Positions 1-8,464 of a stretch of DNA of 63,996 bases are shown piece after piece. Below the pieces are notes generated by a model that was given only the letters and a program-made list of their open reading frames with translations, did no database searches and had not been told where the DNA came from. Location of the stretch: NCBI GenBank assembly GCA_028873965.1, contig JAPPMU010000020.1:1-63996 (forward strand), given 5' to 3'. Origin of the DNA: Chloroflexota bacterium. GTDB taxonomy: Bacteria > Chloroflexota > Dehalococcoidia > Lucifugimonadales > UBA3495. Position numbers and translations under genes: made by a program. How positions within the stretch are numbered: the first letter of the stretch is position 1; each line of letters begins with the position of its first letter.

Positions 1-143
1 GGTCCCCGGACATTAGCACATTTCTAAAAATCATATTAAGACGCGATTGCCCTGCCTGCCGTAGCCGACGTAAAGACTCTCGCGTCCTTTGCATGTAATA
101 TTGACCTCCCGACCTCGACCAAGATCGTCTGGATACTGACCCT

Positions 144-452
144 ATGATGGAGCACCAGGGCATACGCTGGGGTTACGTCTTCCTCCGTGCTCCCAACTTT
201 CTCAGCGGCGAGGACCGGGACTCCCTCATGACGACGGCTGTCGAGATGTACCTTGCCGGTGAGCCCGAGCGCGATATCCAGACCGAAGGATACGAAGGCC
301 GCGTCTACACCGAACGCCGCTTCGTAATGCTCGGCGAATTCGGTGGCCAGCGCTTCGACGCAGAATTGGAAACCGCTCACGGCCGAGACACCGCCACTTT
401 TCTCGTCAACGAGCAGACCCGTGGTATCGGCGGCGGTTTCTCACGCAACTAG
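144..452 (+). CDS. Hypothetical protein, about 100 residues
   Basis: An open frame of 102 codons starts with two consecutive ATGs (144 and 147). The product is acidic, with a charged middle and a glycine-rich C-terminus ending in GIGGGFSRN. No family is recognised and no membrane segment or signal peptide is visible. There is no clear Shine-Dalgarno sequence in front. It lies 104 bp before the PAC2-like gene on the same strand and may be co-transcribed with it. The opposite strand has an overlapping frame (36-380) that reads less like a protein, so the plus strand is preferred. The first 140 bp of the window hold nothing else that can be named. Confidence 0.45.
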   Translation: MMEHQGIRWGYVFLRAPNFLSGEDRDSLMTTAVEMYLAGEPERDIQTEGYEGRVYTERRFVMLGEFGGQRFDAELETAHGRDTATFLVNEQTRGIGGGFSRN

Positions 453-556
453 ACCCGTCACGCTCATCCCAGCCAACGTCCGGCGCCACGCCATCGCGGT
501 CGGCCACGGACGATGTGATATATTGGGCGAAACCTCAGCGTGGCAGGCGGTCAACT

Positions 557-1507
557 ATGCCAGAGGATCTTTTCACCTTCACCGACAAGCCGGAAGCCAG
601 CTATCTGCTGGCCGGTTGGCGACGCCAATGGTCCAATGGCGGCCGCATCTCCAGCGGTTTGCCCCGCTACCTCATCGAGAAAAATGGCGGACGCCAGGTC
701 GGCCAGTTCAGCGAATATGTCAACCGGATGTGCTATCCGTTCCAGGTGGCCGGCACCCACGACGCATTCCGACCGTCCGCAGCATTCAACGAAGGCTTGC
801 CCAGCGTCGCCATGTCGCGGCAGAACTCTTTCTACGAGGTCGGCAGCGGCCTGGTAGTTTTTCTCGGCGAGGAACCCTGGTATCGCCTGGACATCTACGC
901 TGAAGCGTTCTTCTCGGCGATCCAGGAATTGGGCGTGCAACAGACCGTCGCCGTTGAAGGCGTCAACGGTCCCGCTCCCCCGGATCTGGAACGGCGCATC
1001 ACCTGCGTGTATTCCCGTCCCGAAATGCGCGAACAGTTGGAGCGCCACGGCGTCCAGTTCAGCAGCTACGGTAGCCGCGGCCGGCAGGGGCCAACCATCG
1101 GCATGGCTCTGGTATCCGTTGCCCACTACCAGTATCCCGAGGTCCAGATGTTCCGCATGGGCGCCATGGCCCCCATGTACCCGTTCATGACCAGCAACAA
1201 CAACCAGCTGGGCATTACCCAGGACCACCGGGCCTACTACGACATCCTACGCCGGCTCCGGTCGATCTTCAAAATCGAGATGGACCTGTCCGAACTGGAG
1301 CAGATGGGGAACCGGGAATCCCAAGAGCTTTTGGACAACCTGGAACGCCTCGGGCGCACCAACAGCGAAGCCAAGCAGATCATCGACCAGGTCCGCCTGG
1401 ACTATCAGTACACCCCATACGTCGAACCGGTGGATCTTGACCCGGCTCTGGACCAAGCTCTGGAGAATATCCTCCGCGACATCGGGGAACCTGGCCAGGA
1501 AACCTGA
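557..1507 (+). CDS. PAC2 (proteasome-assembly-chaperone-like) family protein
   Basis: The 316-residue product opens with an ASYLLAGW segment followed by an IEKNGGRQVG stretch. It then alternates hydrophobic strands with helices as in PAC2/COG1938-type proteins, which share a purine-nucleoside-phosphorylase-like fold and often have about 300 residues. The C-terminal third (after about residue 225) is helical and rich in Glu, Leu and Asn, as in many bacterial members. The frame is open from 515, but ATG 557 (MPEDLFTF) is chosen because the upstream codons give an untypical basic tail. The biochemical role of bacterial PAC2 proteins is not established, so no function is claimed. It converges with the amidohydrolase gene 19 bp downstream. 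Confidence 0.6.
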   Translation: MPEDLFTFTDKPEASYLLAGWRRQWSNGGRISSGLPRYLIEKNGGRQVGQFSEYVNRMCYPFQVAGTHDAFRPSAAFNEGLPSVAMSRQNSFYEVGSGLVVFLGEEPWYRLDIYAEAFFSAIQELGVQQTVAVEGVNGPAPPDLERRITCVYSRPEMREQLERHGVQFSSYGSRGRQGPTIGMALVSVAHYQYPEVQMFRMGAMAPMYPFMTSNNNQLGITQDHRAYYDILRRLRSIFKIEMDLSELEQMGNRESQELLDNLERLGRTNSEAKQIIDQVRLDYQYTPYVEPVDLDPALDQALENILRDIGEPGQET

Positions 1508-1525
1508 TCCGGTCGTCTGATACGT

Positions 1526-2908
1526 TCACACAACGGGCCAGCGTGGCGGAAACTCCACGCTGGTTCGCTTTAACAGGGCCTCTCCCCGGCCCTGTACTTC
1601 ATCCACCAGAGCGGCCTCGTCCACGAACAGCGGTTGGTGATCCGCTACGACAACCCTGCCATCGACGATTACGGTGTGCACACTGCGCCCGTCGGCGTTG
1701 TAAACCAGGCTGTTGACCGGATTATGCAACGCGCCCCACTCGGCCCGGCGCGTATCGAACAACACCAGGTCCGCAGCCTTGCCCGGCTCGATTGAGCCTA
1801 TGAGGTGATCCATGCCCAGGGCGGCCGCTCCTCCGATCGTTCCCAGTTCCAACGCCGCCTCCGCCGGTATCATCCCCACGTCCCGCCGGCCGTCCTTGTA
1901 CAGCACGGCCGCCAAGTAAACCGACCGCAACGTTTCCAGCAGGTTGGAATTGTTGCCCGCGTCGGTGCCCAGGCCCACGGTCGCCCCGAACTCCAACAGC
2001 TCGGGAAGCAGACCGTGTGCGGCGGTTCCGGCACCGCCTTTGACCGCCGCGGTGGGACACATGACCACTGCTGACCCGCGATCTGCGATCAGGCGGGCTT
2101 CGTCCGTGCCAATCCCCAGGCAGTGCGCCAACGTCATTCGCGGATTGAGTACGCCACATCGCTCCAGATACTCCGTGGGCGAACACCCGTGGGTTTGCCG
2201 GCATTCTTCGATCCAACGGGGCCCGTTGGTGAAGTGCAATGTGGACCGCGTGTTATGTTCAGAAGCAATCCGGTCGCACGCGGCCAGCAGTTCCGGCGTG
2301 CAGAATTCCGCGGAGAACGGCATCGACCAGGCCGTTACCAACCCTCTCGACGTGCTGCCCACCAGGGACATGATTTCTTCCGTGGCCCGGATCGCCTCGT
2401 CGGTCTCGTACACCGGCAAGTTCAGTGGGTTGGGGCGATCCTGCACGTTGCGACCGATCACTATCCGGCAGCCGGCCTGATCGTACGCAGCGATGCACTC
2501 TTCGACGTGGGTAGTTGTTCCCGGGTCGATGAAGGTCGTGGTTCCGTACTTCAGCAGCTCGACGATGGCCAGCATCGAGGTCGCGTATTCGTCATCGGCG
2601 GTCATTGCCTGCTGGAGCCGAAACACGTTGGGCAGGTATTCCGCGCCGAGATCATCCGGAAACAGTCCCCGCGCCGCGTGGGCATAGCTGATGTGCATGT
2701 GGCCGTTTACGAACCCGGGCGTGACGACCATCCCGGATCCGTCGATCGTTCGATCCGCCGCCACTGAAGACAGGTCGGACGTCTTGCCTACCTGGCTGAT
2801 ACGGTCTCCGGTTATGACAACCGACCCGTCGGCCACTATACGGCGGTCTGCGTCCATCGTGACGATGTAACGCACGCCGTCGATCTTCAGGGTGGGGGCA
2901 TTAGCCAT
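1526..2908 (-). CDS. Amidohydrolase, chlorohydrolase/deaminase (TrzA/AtzA-SsnA) subfamily
   Basis: This 460-residue metal-dependent hydrolase probably deaminates or dechlorinates an N-heterocycle; the substrate cannot be read from sequence. The first metal motif is HMH at residues 70-72 inside GFVNGHMHISYAH. Further ligands are expected at the His of TLHFTNG (about 223), the His of LAHCLGIG (about 262) and the Asp of GLGTDAGNNSN (about 317). The C-terminal beta-sandwich (SIEPGKAADLVLFD, HTVIVDGRVVV) is also typical, and the length matches the family. ATG 2908 has a GGAGGT immediately upstream. The nitroreductase lies only 15 bp upstream on the same strand, suggesting a two-gene catabolic operon for a nitrogenous aromatic or heterocyclic compound (inference). 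Confidence 0.85.
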   Translation of the reverse strand: MANAPTLKIDGVRYIVTMDADRRIVADGSVVITGDRISQVGKTSDLSSVAADRTIDGSGMVVTPGFVNGHMHISYAHAARGLFPDDLGAEYLPNVFRLQQAMTADDEYATSMLAIVELLKYGTTTFIDPGTTTHVEECIAAYDQAGCRIVIGRNVQDRPNPLNLPVYETDEAIRATEEIMSLVGSTSRGLVTAWSMPFSAEFCTPELLAACDRIASEHNTRSTLHFTNGPRWIEECRQTHGCSPTEYLERCGVLNPRMTLAHCLGIGTDEARLIADRGSAVVMCPTAAVKGGAGTAAHGLLPELLEFGATVGLGTDAGNNSNLLETLRSVYLAAVLYKDGRRDVGMIPAEAALELGTIGGAAALGMDHLIGSIEPGKAADLVLFDTRRAEWGALHNPVNSLVYNADGRSVHTVIVDGRVVVADHQPLFVDEAALVDEVQGRGEALLKRTSVEFPPRWPVV

Positions 2909-2923
2909 GGGACCTCCAGGCGG

Positions 2924-3559
2924 TTAATCGGACCAATCACGGAAGCCCCAGCGATTGAACGAGGTGACTTCCGATGGCGGACGTCGGTTGGTGGGGCCAA
3001 AACTTCCGCGCGGATAACCGATCGGGGTCAAGCAGATCATTTCGGCGTGATCGGGAAGCCCCAGGATTTCACGTACTTCGTCCTCCTTGCGGTTCAGGAC
3101 TGTGGTAATTCGCGTACCCAGGCCCAGCGCCCGGCCGGCCAGGAACAGGTTTTGGATCGCCGGCCAAATTGATGCAGCGTGCCTTCCGGGTTCGATGGGC
3201 TGGCCCGGTTGGAACCCACTGCCCCGGGAGTGATCCGCGCACACCACGATCATCGCCGGAACTTCGGGCATATGATGGGCAAGGTACCGGGCGTGACGGT
3301 AAACGCGTGACTCGGTGGGAGATGGCTCCCAACCCATGGCGTCGAGCCACGTGTTCTTGTACAGCTCACCCAGGGCCTTCACAGTGTCCGGGTCGTTCAC
3401 GACCACGAACTCCCACGGCTGGGTGTTGCCGCCGTTAGGGGCGCGGACTGCCGCGTCGATCATTTTCTGGAGTTCGGATTGCGGCACAGGGTCCGGCTTG
3501 TAGCGGGTGATCTGGCGCTGACTGTAGATCGCCTCAAACAGGTCCAATTGGTCGGCCAT
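2924..3559 (-). CDS. Nitroreductase family flavoprotein
   Basis: The 211-residue product has the FMN-binding start of the family (YSQRQITRYKPDPVP, residues 13-27) and the conserved APNGGNTQPWEFVVV block (about 40-54). Near the C-terminus are the GLGTRITTVL and LTPIGYP segments. Such enzymes are cytosolic homodimers that reduce nitro groups, quinones or enones with NAD(P)H; the substrate is unknown here. The ATG at 3559 starts the first gene of the operon with the amidohydrolase. The 66 bp between it and the permease gene show nothing notable. Confidence 0.85.
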   Translation of the reverse strand: MADQLDLFEAIYSQRQITRYKPDPVPQSELQKMIDAAVRAPNGGNTQPWEFVVVNDPDTVKALGELYKNTWLDAMGWEPSPTESRVYRHARYLAHHMPEVPAMIVVCADHSRGSGFQPGQPIEPGRHAASIWPAIQNLFLAGRALGLGTRITTVLNRKEDEVREILGLPDHAEMICLTPIGYPRGSFGPTNRRPPSEVTSFNRWGFRDWSD

Positions 3560-3625
3560 TGCACTACTCCTCCCGCGGGGCGGTATTGCGATATCGACGC
3601 CATTATAGCCCCCGCGGGCCGCGTA

Positions 3626-4510
3626 TCACCGGAACACGGTGATCAGGACCAGGCCGGCGACTATCATCGCAGCTCCGACTACTCTCCCCACTGTAACTAC
3701 TTCTTTCAGCACGACTGCACCGAGCAGGAGGGCGAACAGGAGCCCTACCTCCCGAGCCGGAGCGACGTAGCTGGCATCCGTGAACCGCATCGCGGTCAGT
3801 ACCAAGCCGTACGCGAGGAACAATAGGCCCGCCGCCGCCGCGATCGGCCACGTTGCAGTGCGCCATTCCCGCACTATTGCCGACGCTCCGTGGGCGCGCA
3901 AGATGTAAGGAAGCATGCCGACGGCCACGCCGCACGTCATCAAATAGAGGTACAGGAACGGGCTCACGTAAGCCACCCCCTGTTTGTCGATCAGCGTATA
4001 CAGCGCGATGCACAATCCGGTTGCCAGGGCATAGGCTATCCCTGCCCGTGTAGCAGCGAGCTGACCCCCAACGATGTTGCGCAACTGGCCCCACCAAGCC
4101 ATGGTGTAAATGCCCAGCACGATCACGCCGATACCTATCCACGCCGGGATGGTAACGTTTTCACCCAGCGCGAACACTGCTAGCACCGGCACCAATCCGG
4201 GGCCGAAACCCCGCGCAATTGGGTAGGCCAGTGACAGGTCCGCGCGGGCGAGGCTCCGTCCCAAACTAAGGAAATAGCAGATGTGAACAAGCGCCGATGC
4301 GATGATAAACCAGAGCCCGACGGGATCGAATTCGGTGGTGAACGCGAGAACCACGGCGACCGGGGCAGCGCCCACCGCGCCAGCGGCCGATAGCCACCAC
4401 ACGAAGACTTCCTGTCGTTGGGCCCGTTTCAGGAACAGGTTCCAGGTGGCGTGGGCAAACGCCGATGCCAACACGAGAACCAGCGCCAGCAGAGTCACCG
4501 AATCCGGCAT
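3626..4510 (-). CDS. EamA/DMT-superfamily permease
   Basis: The product of about 294 residues has roughly ten hydrophobic helices arranged as two EamA-like halves. An amphipathic GTWN-like element (SAFAHATWNLFLKRA) lies near the N-terminus and a second half begins around residue 150. Members export amino acids, nucleosides or other small molecules; the substrate is not predictable. The frame is open to 4591, but that extension overlaps the tRNA-Glu terminator. ATG 4510 (MPDSVTLLALVL) places the first transmembrane helix at the N-terminus as expected, so it is preferred. Confidence 0.75.
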   Translation of the reverse strand: MPDSVTLLALVLVLASAFAHATWNLFLKRAQRQEVFVWWLSAAGAVGAAPVAVVLAFTTEFDPVGLWFIIASALVHICYFLSLGRSLARADLSLAYPIARGFGPGLVPVLAVFALGENVTIPAWIGIGVIVLGIYTMAWWGQLRNIVGGQLAATRAGIAYALATGLCIALYTLIDKQGVAYVSPFLYLYLMTCGVAVGMLPYILRAHGASAIVREWRTATWPIAAAAGLLFLAYGLVLTAMRFTDASYVAPAREVGLLFALLLGAVVLKEVVTVGRVVGAAMIVAGLVLITVFR

Positions 4511-4529
4511 CGCGTCACCCCTGCTAAGG

Positions 4530-4569
4530 CCAAAAACCAAACCGCCGACGCCTAAAAACGGCGTCGGCG
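4530..4569 (-). terminator. Rho-independent terminator behind tRNA-Glu
   Basis: Read on the minus strand, a 10-bp stem (4543-4552 pairing with 4560-4569, core GCCGACGCC/GGCGTCGGC) is followed by GGTTTGGTTTTT. It lies just downstream of the tRNA-Glu gene and upstream of the permease start. Confidence 0.8.
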
Positions 4570-4580
4570 CAATTTCCGGT

Positions 4581-4657
4581 TGGTGGCGCATAGGGGATTC
4601 GAACCCCTGATCTCCGCCTTGAGAGGGCGGTGTCCTGGGCCGCTAGACGAATGCGCC
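4581..4657 (-). tRNA. tRNA-Glu (anticodon CTC)
   Basis: On the minus strand the gene begins GGCGCATTCGTCTAGCGG and ends with a matching ATGCGCC, discriminator A and an encoded CCA (4581-4583). The anticodon arm is CCGCC-CTCTCAA-GGCGG, giving anticodon CTC (codon GAG). The T-arm contains GGTTCGAATCC. The acceptor stem pairs over seven positions. A terminator follows directly. The 300 bp between this tRNA and the next gene (4658-4961) contain no gene I can support. Confidence 0.95.
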
Positions 4658-4961
4658 GATGAAAAACCGATTGGCGGCCCAATCGGAACTTGGCAAAATT
4701 ATAGCACGTACTATCGGTCTTGCAACCGAACCGTCGTGATATGGAGCCACTGACATGCTGCAGGCCCATCGGCTCACCATCCTGTTGTATGCTTGTTTCT
4801 GGCACACACGAATTTTGGTTTTGCCGACATGACCGGATGGGCAGTGCAGGAGCGGAAATCGCTTGGCCAAGCCGAGCCTGGGTTTGCGACGCGGCGGAAA
4901 CAAAGCAGTACCGTCGGGCTGCGCTAATACTGAACAGCAGCTATCACGATAGGTGAAATGA

Positions 4962-5987
4962 TTGGAAACTGGAAAGCTGCCTCCGGATGTGCTGGAGGAA
5001 CTACTATCAAATCTCGAAGCAGCCGACCCACGGGTGTTAGTCGGTCCGGGCGTGGGGGAAGACTGTGCGGTCGTGGACATGGGCGATCGTCTCCTGATCG
5101 CTAAATCCGACCCGATAACCTTCGCCGGCGACAATGTGGGTCGATACGTCGTCCAGATCAACGCCAACGACGTGGCTTGCACCGGTGGCGTCCCCTGTTG
5201 GTTTTTACCCACCGTGCTGCTGCCGACCAGCGCTACAACTGAAGATGTGCGAACCATCTTCGCGGACATCGCTGAAGCGTGCCGGCAGATTGGAGTCACG
5301 ATCATCGGTGGGCACACTGAAGTGACCGATGGACTCCCGCGACCAATCGTAGCCGGGACGATGCTGGGCGAGCTTAAGGATCGTTCCCGATTGGTTTCCA
5401 CGGGCGGCGCTCAAGACGGTGACAGCATTATCGTCACCACTGGCGTAGCCATCGAAGGCGCCGCGATACTTGCCCGGGAGCACGCGGCTGAACTACGTTC
5501 GCGCGGCATTGAGGGCACGGCGTTGGAAACCGCCGCGAGCTACCTGGACGATCCCGGAATAAATGTCCTGCCGGCAGCGCGGGCGCTGTTCGAAACAAAC
5601 GCCGTGCACAGCATGCACGACGTCACCGAAGGTGGTCTGATCACCGCGCTCAGGGAAATCGCCGCGGCGTCGAACCTCGGATTGGTTGCCGAAGCGGACA
5701 GCGTCCCGTTGCTTCCCGAGTGTGCCGCCATCTGCGAGGCGTTGGGACTCGACCCCTTGGGCCTGCTGGGCTCAGGGGCGCTGATCGCGACGATGCCGGC
5801 TGGGGACGTTCCGCGAGCCCTGCGCGCGCTGGACCGTGTGGGGGTCACCGGTTGGGAAATCGGGCAGATGATGGAGCGGTCAGACGGCCTATGGCTGATC
5901 GACAGGAACGGCGAACGCACGCTGCCCGAATTCCGGCGCGATGAGCTGGCGCGCTACCTGGAAGAAAGCAGTCATTCCTTCAGGTAG
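4962..5987 (+). CDS. AIR-synthase-related protein (HypE/PurM-like fold)
   Basis: The 341-residue product has the layout of the PurM/HypE/SelD/ThiL superfamily. It starts with a GVGEDCAVVDMGDRLL block (about residues 30-45) and the K-SDP segment. INANDVACTGGVPCWF follows, then IGGHTEVTDGLPRP (about 113-126) and the C-terminal HDVTEGGLITALREIA (about 213-228). These are the nucleotide and metal-binding elements of the family. It is not SelD: the N-terminal Cys/Sec-Gly-Cys-x-Lys motif is absent. It most resembles the HypE-like 'AIR synthase family' of uncertain role. The start appears to be TTG 4962, with AGGTG 6-11 bp upstream; no in-frame ATG lies nearby. Its 3' end overlaps the convergent gene by 16 bp. 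Confidence 0.7.
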   Translation: METGKLPPDVLEELLSNLEAADPRVLVGPGVGEDCAVVDMGDRLLIAKSDPITFAGDNVGRYVVQINANDVACTGGVPCWFLPTVLLPTSATTEDVRTIFADIAEACRQIGVTIIGGHTEVTDGLPRPIVAGTMLGELKDRSRLVSTGGAQDGDSIIVTTGVAIEGAAILAREHAAELRSRGIEGTALETAASYLDDPGINVLPAARALFETNAVHSMHDVTEGGLITALREIAAASNLGLVAEADSVPLLPECAAICEALGLDPLGLLGSGALIATMPAGDVPRALRALDRVGVTGWEIGQMMERSDGLWLIDRNGERTLPEFRRDELARYLEESSHSFR

Positions 5988-6940
5988 AGGTCGATGCAAT
6001 CGCGCAGTTGCGCCAGCGTGATGTTGCCGCCGCTCACGGTGATCGATATCTTCCGACCGCGTACCAGGTCCGGACGGCATGCGGCGCCGGCCAACGCGGT
6101 GGCCCCGGCGCCTTCAGCCAGGGTGTGCGCCTTTTCGATCAGCATTGCCACGGCGCGACGGATTTCGTCCTCGCTAACCAATACGAAATCGTGCAAACGA
6201 TGCCGCATGATCTGCTGCGGCAGCTCATAGCCTTCAGCCGTTGCCGTTCCCTCCACCCAGGTGCGCATCGGCGCCTGCACCAGTTGCCCCTGCTGCCACG
6301 ACAGGTAGGCAGCCGGCGCGGCTTCCGACTGCACCGCGACGACACGGATTTCCGGGTTGAGCGCTTGCGCAACGATGCAGGCTCCGGAAATCCCACTGCC
6401 TCCGCCGATTGGCAAAAACATCACGTCCACGTCGGGCAGGTCTTCGATGATCTCCAGGCTTGCGGTGGCAACTCCGGCGATCAGCTCCGGTTCGTTGACC
6501 GGGTGTACATATCGGTAGCCCTCTTCAGCGGCCAGTCGTTCACAGTATCGGCGGGCTTCATCAAAGTTGGCGCCGTGGAAGATCAGCTCTGCGCCCAGAG
6601 CTTCCATTGACGCCACCTTATTCGGGTTGGCATCCACGGGCAAACCAATCATGGCCCGGGCTCCGAAGGCCCGGCAAGCGCTGGCAATCGATTGACCATG
6701 ATTACCGCTACTGGCAGTGATCACGCCGCGCTCCCGATCTGCCGGATCCATATTGGCAAGGAGATTGATGCCGCCGCGAGCCTTGAAAGCACCCAGTGGA
6801 AGGTGCTCCTCGTGTTTAAGGTACACCTCCGCGTCCAACGCTTGGCTCAGTCCGGTGGAATAGGTAAGCGGCGTGCGCGGGAAGTAAGGGCTGATGGTGG
6901 CGCGGGCGCGGTACACATCGCGCAAGGTAGGGATATTCAA
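5972..6940 (-). CDS. PLP-dependent threonine dehydratase-like enzyme (fold type II)
   Basis: The product of about 322 residues is a tryptophan-synthase-beta-fold enzyme. It has the PLP lysine in PLGAFKARGG, the phosphate-binding SSGNHGQSIA segment and the glycine loop PIGGGSGISG. Members dehydrate or racemise threonine/serine or related amino acids in the cytosol. The frame is open to 7018 from a TTG. I choose TTG 6940 (NIPTLRDVYRARATI) because GGAG sits seven bases upstream and the family normally begins with this helix; the start is uncertain. The C-terminus lacks a regulatory ACT domain, as in catabolic or biosynthetic-like short forms. Confidence 0.8.
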   Translation of the reverse strand: MNIPTLRDVYRARATISPYFPRTPLTYSTGLSQALDAEVYLKHEEHLPLGAFKARGGINLLANMDPADRERGVITASSGNHGQSIASACRAFGARAMIGLPVDANPNKVASMEALGAELIFHGANFDEARRYCERLAAEEGYRYVHPVNEPELIAGVATASLEIIEDLPDVDVMFLPIGGGSGISGACIVAQALNPEIRVVAVQSEAAPAAYLSWQQGQLVQAPMRTWVEGTATAEGYELPQQIMRHRLHDFVLVSEDEIRRAVAMLIEKAHTLAEGAGATALAGAACRPDLVRGRKISITVSGGNITLAQLRDCIDLYLKE

Positions 6941-7057
6941 GGTCAATCTCCGTCCCGGCCGCCGACGCGGCACTGTAGGGTCGACGGCAAGATTAGGCAG
7001 GCTGTCCAGAGGTGTCAACCATCCACGATACCCAGGCGCTTCTCACGCCTACCCAGT

Positions 7058-7151
7058 TTGTCATCGCGAGGAGCGCAGCGACGTGGCGATCTCGTTGCCT
7101 GAGCGACGCTCTCTCCAGCGTCGAGATTGCCACGCTTTGCTCGCAACGACA
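7058..7151. repeat. Dispersed repeat A, full inverted copy
   Basis: Two half-elements face each other: TTGTCATCGCGAGGAGCG... ending in GGCGATCTCGTTG, and ...CGAGATTGCCACGC ending in CTCGCAACGACA. The same architecture recurs at 11631, 51682, 57617 and 59443, and half copies occur elsewhere. No coding content. Confidence 0.8.
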
Positions 7152-7268
7152 GGTTGCGCGAAGTGGGTGCGCATGAACCAGGCGCTTATGTCGCCGGTTT
7201 GAGCGGTGGCCCATAGGCCGCAATCCAACCGGCTCCATCTACATCCCAGGAATGTAATTGTCGTTTCA

Positions 7269-7580
7269 CGATGCAGCAGTACATTCATAATGTAATGAGG
7301 CAGCACAATCAAGGTGTAACCAATTGTGAAGCACATACAAGCATAGCGGTGGCGTGCAATTCAAGTGTACCCTACAGACGCCTAAGTGCAACTGATCGTG
7401 TACTGAGAAAACGATACACGCAAGTACACTGGCACAAATTCGGTACACCAATTGCCTATGAAATGCATTGTTCTGGATCACGCGGCAGGGTACTGCACGT
7501 GTACGTATCATAGTTACACCGATCTGCGACTACTTGACAAAGAAAGCGTGGTAGGAAACGCCGACACACGCAGTACACCG
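7269..7580. promoter_or_regulatory. Cluster of GTGTAC/GTACAC motifs
   Basis: In about 310 bp the hexamer GTGTAC or its complement, with one-base variants, occurs about nine times: near 7312, 7364, 7398, 7413, 7423, 7443, 7498, 7513 and 7573. A tenth copy (GGTACACC, 7942) lies just before the HTH gene at 7964. The stretch is clearly AT-richer than the flanks. It looks like a multi-site operator or an acquired non-coding segment. The 6941-7963 interval contains no gene that I can support. Confidence 0.35.
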
Positions 7581-7842
7581 GTGGGATTCGACCACTCCTG
7601 GTCAGACAGAAAACCCCGTGTGGCAGCTATTCCCCTACATCGTTGCTCAGGTCCCTCGTTCTCTCTATGCCAGGCACCTCGGTCAGGTCCGGAAACGCCA
7701 GACAGGACCAAAACTGCGGAAATTGCCCGGATTTGGTTTGCGCCTTCCTAGCGTCCAGGGGCGCCGTATGTCAAAATAGGCACGTGATCGAGGGTGTTCT
7801 AAAAGAATATAAAAAACTTTTAGTATTATTCTTTGGTTACGC

Positions 7843-7880
7843 TTGACAATCACCAAATTGATCGGTAGTGTAACGTTACA
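7843..7880 (+). promoter_or_regulatory. Sigma-70-like promoter with palindromic operator
   Basis: A perfect TTGACA (7843-7848) is followed after 17 bp by TAGTGT (7866-7871). A perfect 12-bp palindrome TGTAACGTTACA (7869-7880) overlaps the -10 end and the expected start point. It lies about 90 bp before the HTH gene, so autoregulation is possible (inference). Confidence 0.5.
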
Positions 7881-7963
7881 ATGACTTCGGTAACCGGAAA
7901 ACAGGGTGCCTGCACTGCTGATTGGCGAATGTACAAAAATTGGTACACCGATGGAGGTGGATC

Positions 7964-8188
7964 ATGGCACGCAAAACCAAGTTGATGCTTCGCGTAGAAA
8001 AGGAATTCGACCAGCCTCTCGAGCGCTTGCTCCCTGAACTGGTCAACGATCAAGGGCTGACGGCAACAGCCGACACCTTGGGCGTCAGCAAGGCGACGCT
8101 GGGTTACTGGATGCTGAAGATGGGCATCAACGTCAAGCGCGTGGCGTTGGCACCAGGTGAAATCCTGGAAGTCAAGCGCGTCAACTAA
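7964..8188 (+). CDS. Small helix-turn-helix DNA-binding protein
   Basis: The 74-residue product is basic at its start (MARKTKLMLRVEKEF). The middle, LTATADTLGVSKATLGYWMLKMG (about residues 31-53), is a classic helix-turn-helix of the Xre/homeodomain-like type with the ADTLGVSKATLGYW turn and recognition helix. ATG 7964 is chosen because GGAGGT lies at 7953-7958. An in-frame TTG at 7922 would add 14 residues but has no ribosome site. Promoter-like boxes and GTACAC motifs lie directly upstream. It is probably a transcription factor acting locally; the target is unknown. Confidence 0.65.
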   Translation: MARKTKLMLRVEKEFDQPLERLLPELVNDQGLTATADTLGVSKATLGYWMLKMGINVKRVALAPGEILEVKRVN

Positions 8189-8306
8189 TCGCAGCCACGT
8201 CGCGGAGCGTGTCTGAGGCCGCCCGCGACGCAGGTGACACGTCAACGACCCACAGGCGAGCGGGTCGGATGGCGCGCCGGTTCTTCACGTGAGCGAGGGA
8301 CAGCGG

Positions 8307-8343
8307 AACTCCCCGGCCGGTGGCATATGGTCGGGGTGTTTTG
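8307..8343 (+). terminator. Terminator-like hairpin after the HTH gene
   Basis: AACTCCCCGGCC pairs with GGTCGGGGTGTT with one T-T mismatch, around a 10-base loop. A run of T follows. It lies about 120 bp after the HTH gene. Confidence 0.5.
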
Positions 8344-8410
8344 CTGCCTGGCTTAGCTGGTGAACTGCCCGGGTGGCCCTGGACCGATGAGGTGTTACGG
8401 CCCGGGCACG

Positions 8411-8437
8411 AAAATAGGCGCCCCGTTTGGGGCGCCT
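8411..8437 (-). terminator. Rho-independent terminator for the acetamidase gene
   Basis: The minus strand reads a 9-bp stem AGGCGCCCC/GGGGCGCCT with a four-base loop, followed by ATTTTCG. It sits 28 bp beyond the stop of the acetamidase gene. Confidence 0.75.
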
Positions 8438-8464
8438 CAAGAATGCCGTATGTGTGCAGACCGA

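Noticed and set aside
4962..5987. The AIR-synthase-like gene as selenophosphate synthetase SelD
   Set aside because: It belongs to the same superfamily, and a SelD would fit the selenoprotein. But the N-terminal Cys/Sec-containing motif and the following Lys are missing and the motifs fit the HypE-like group.
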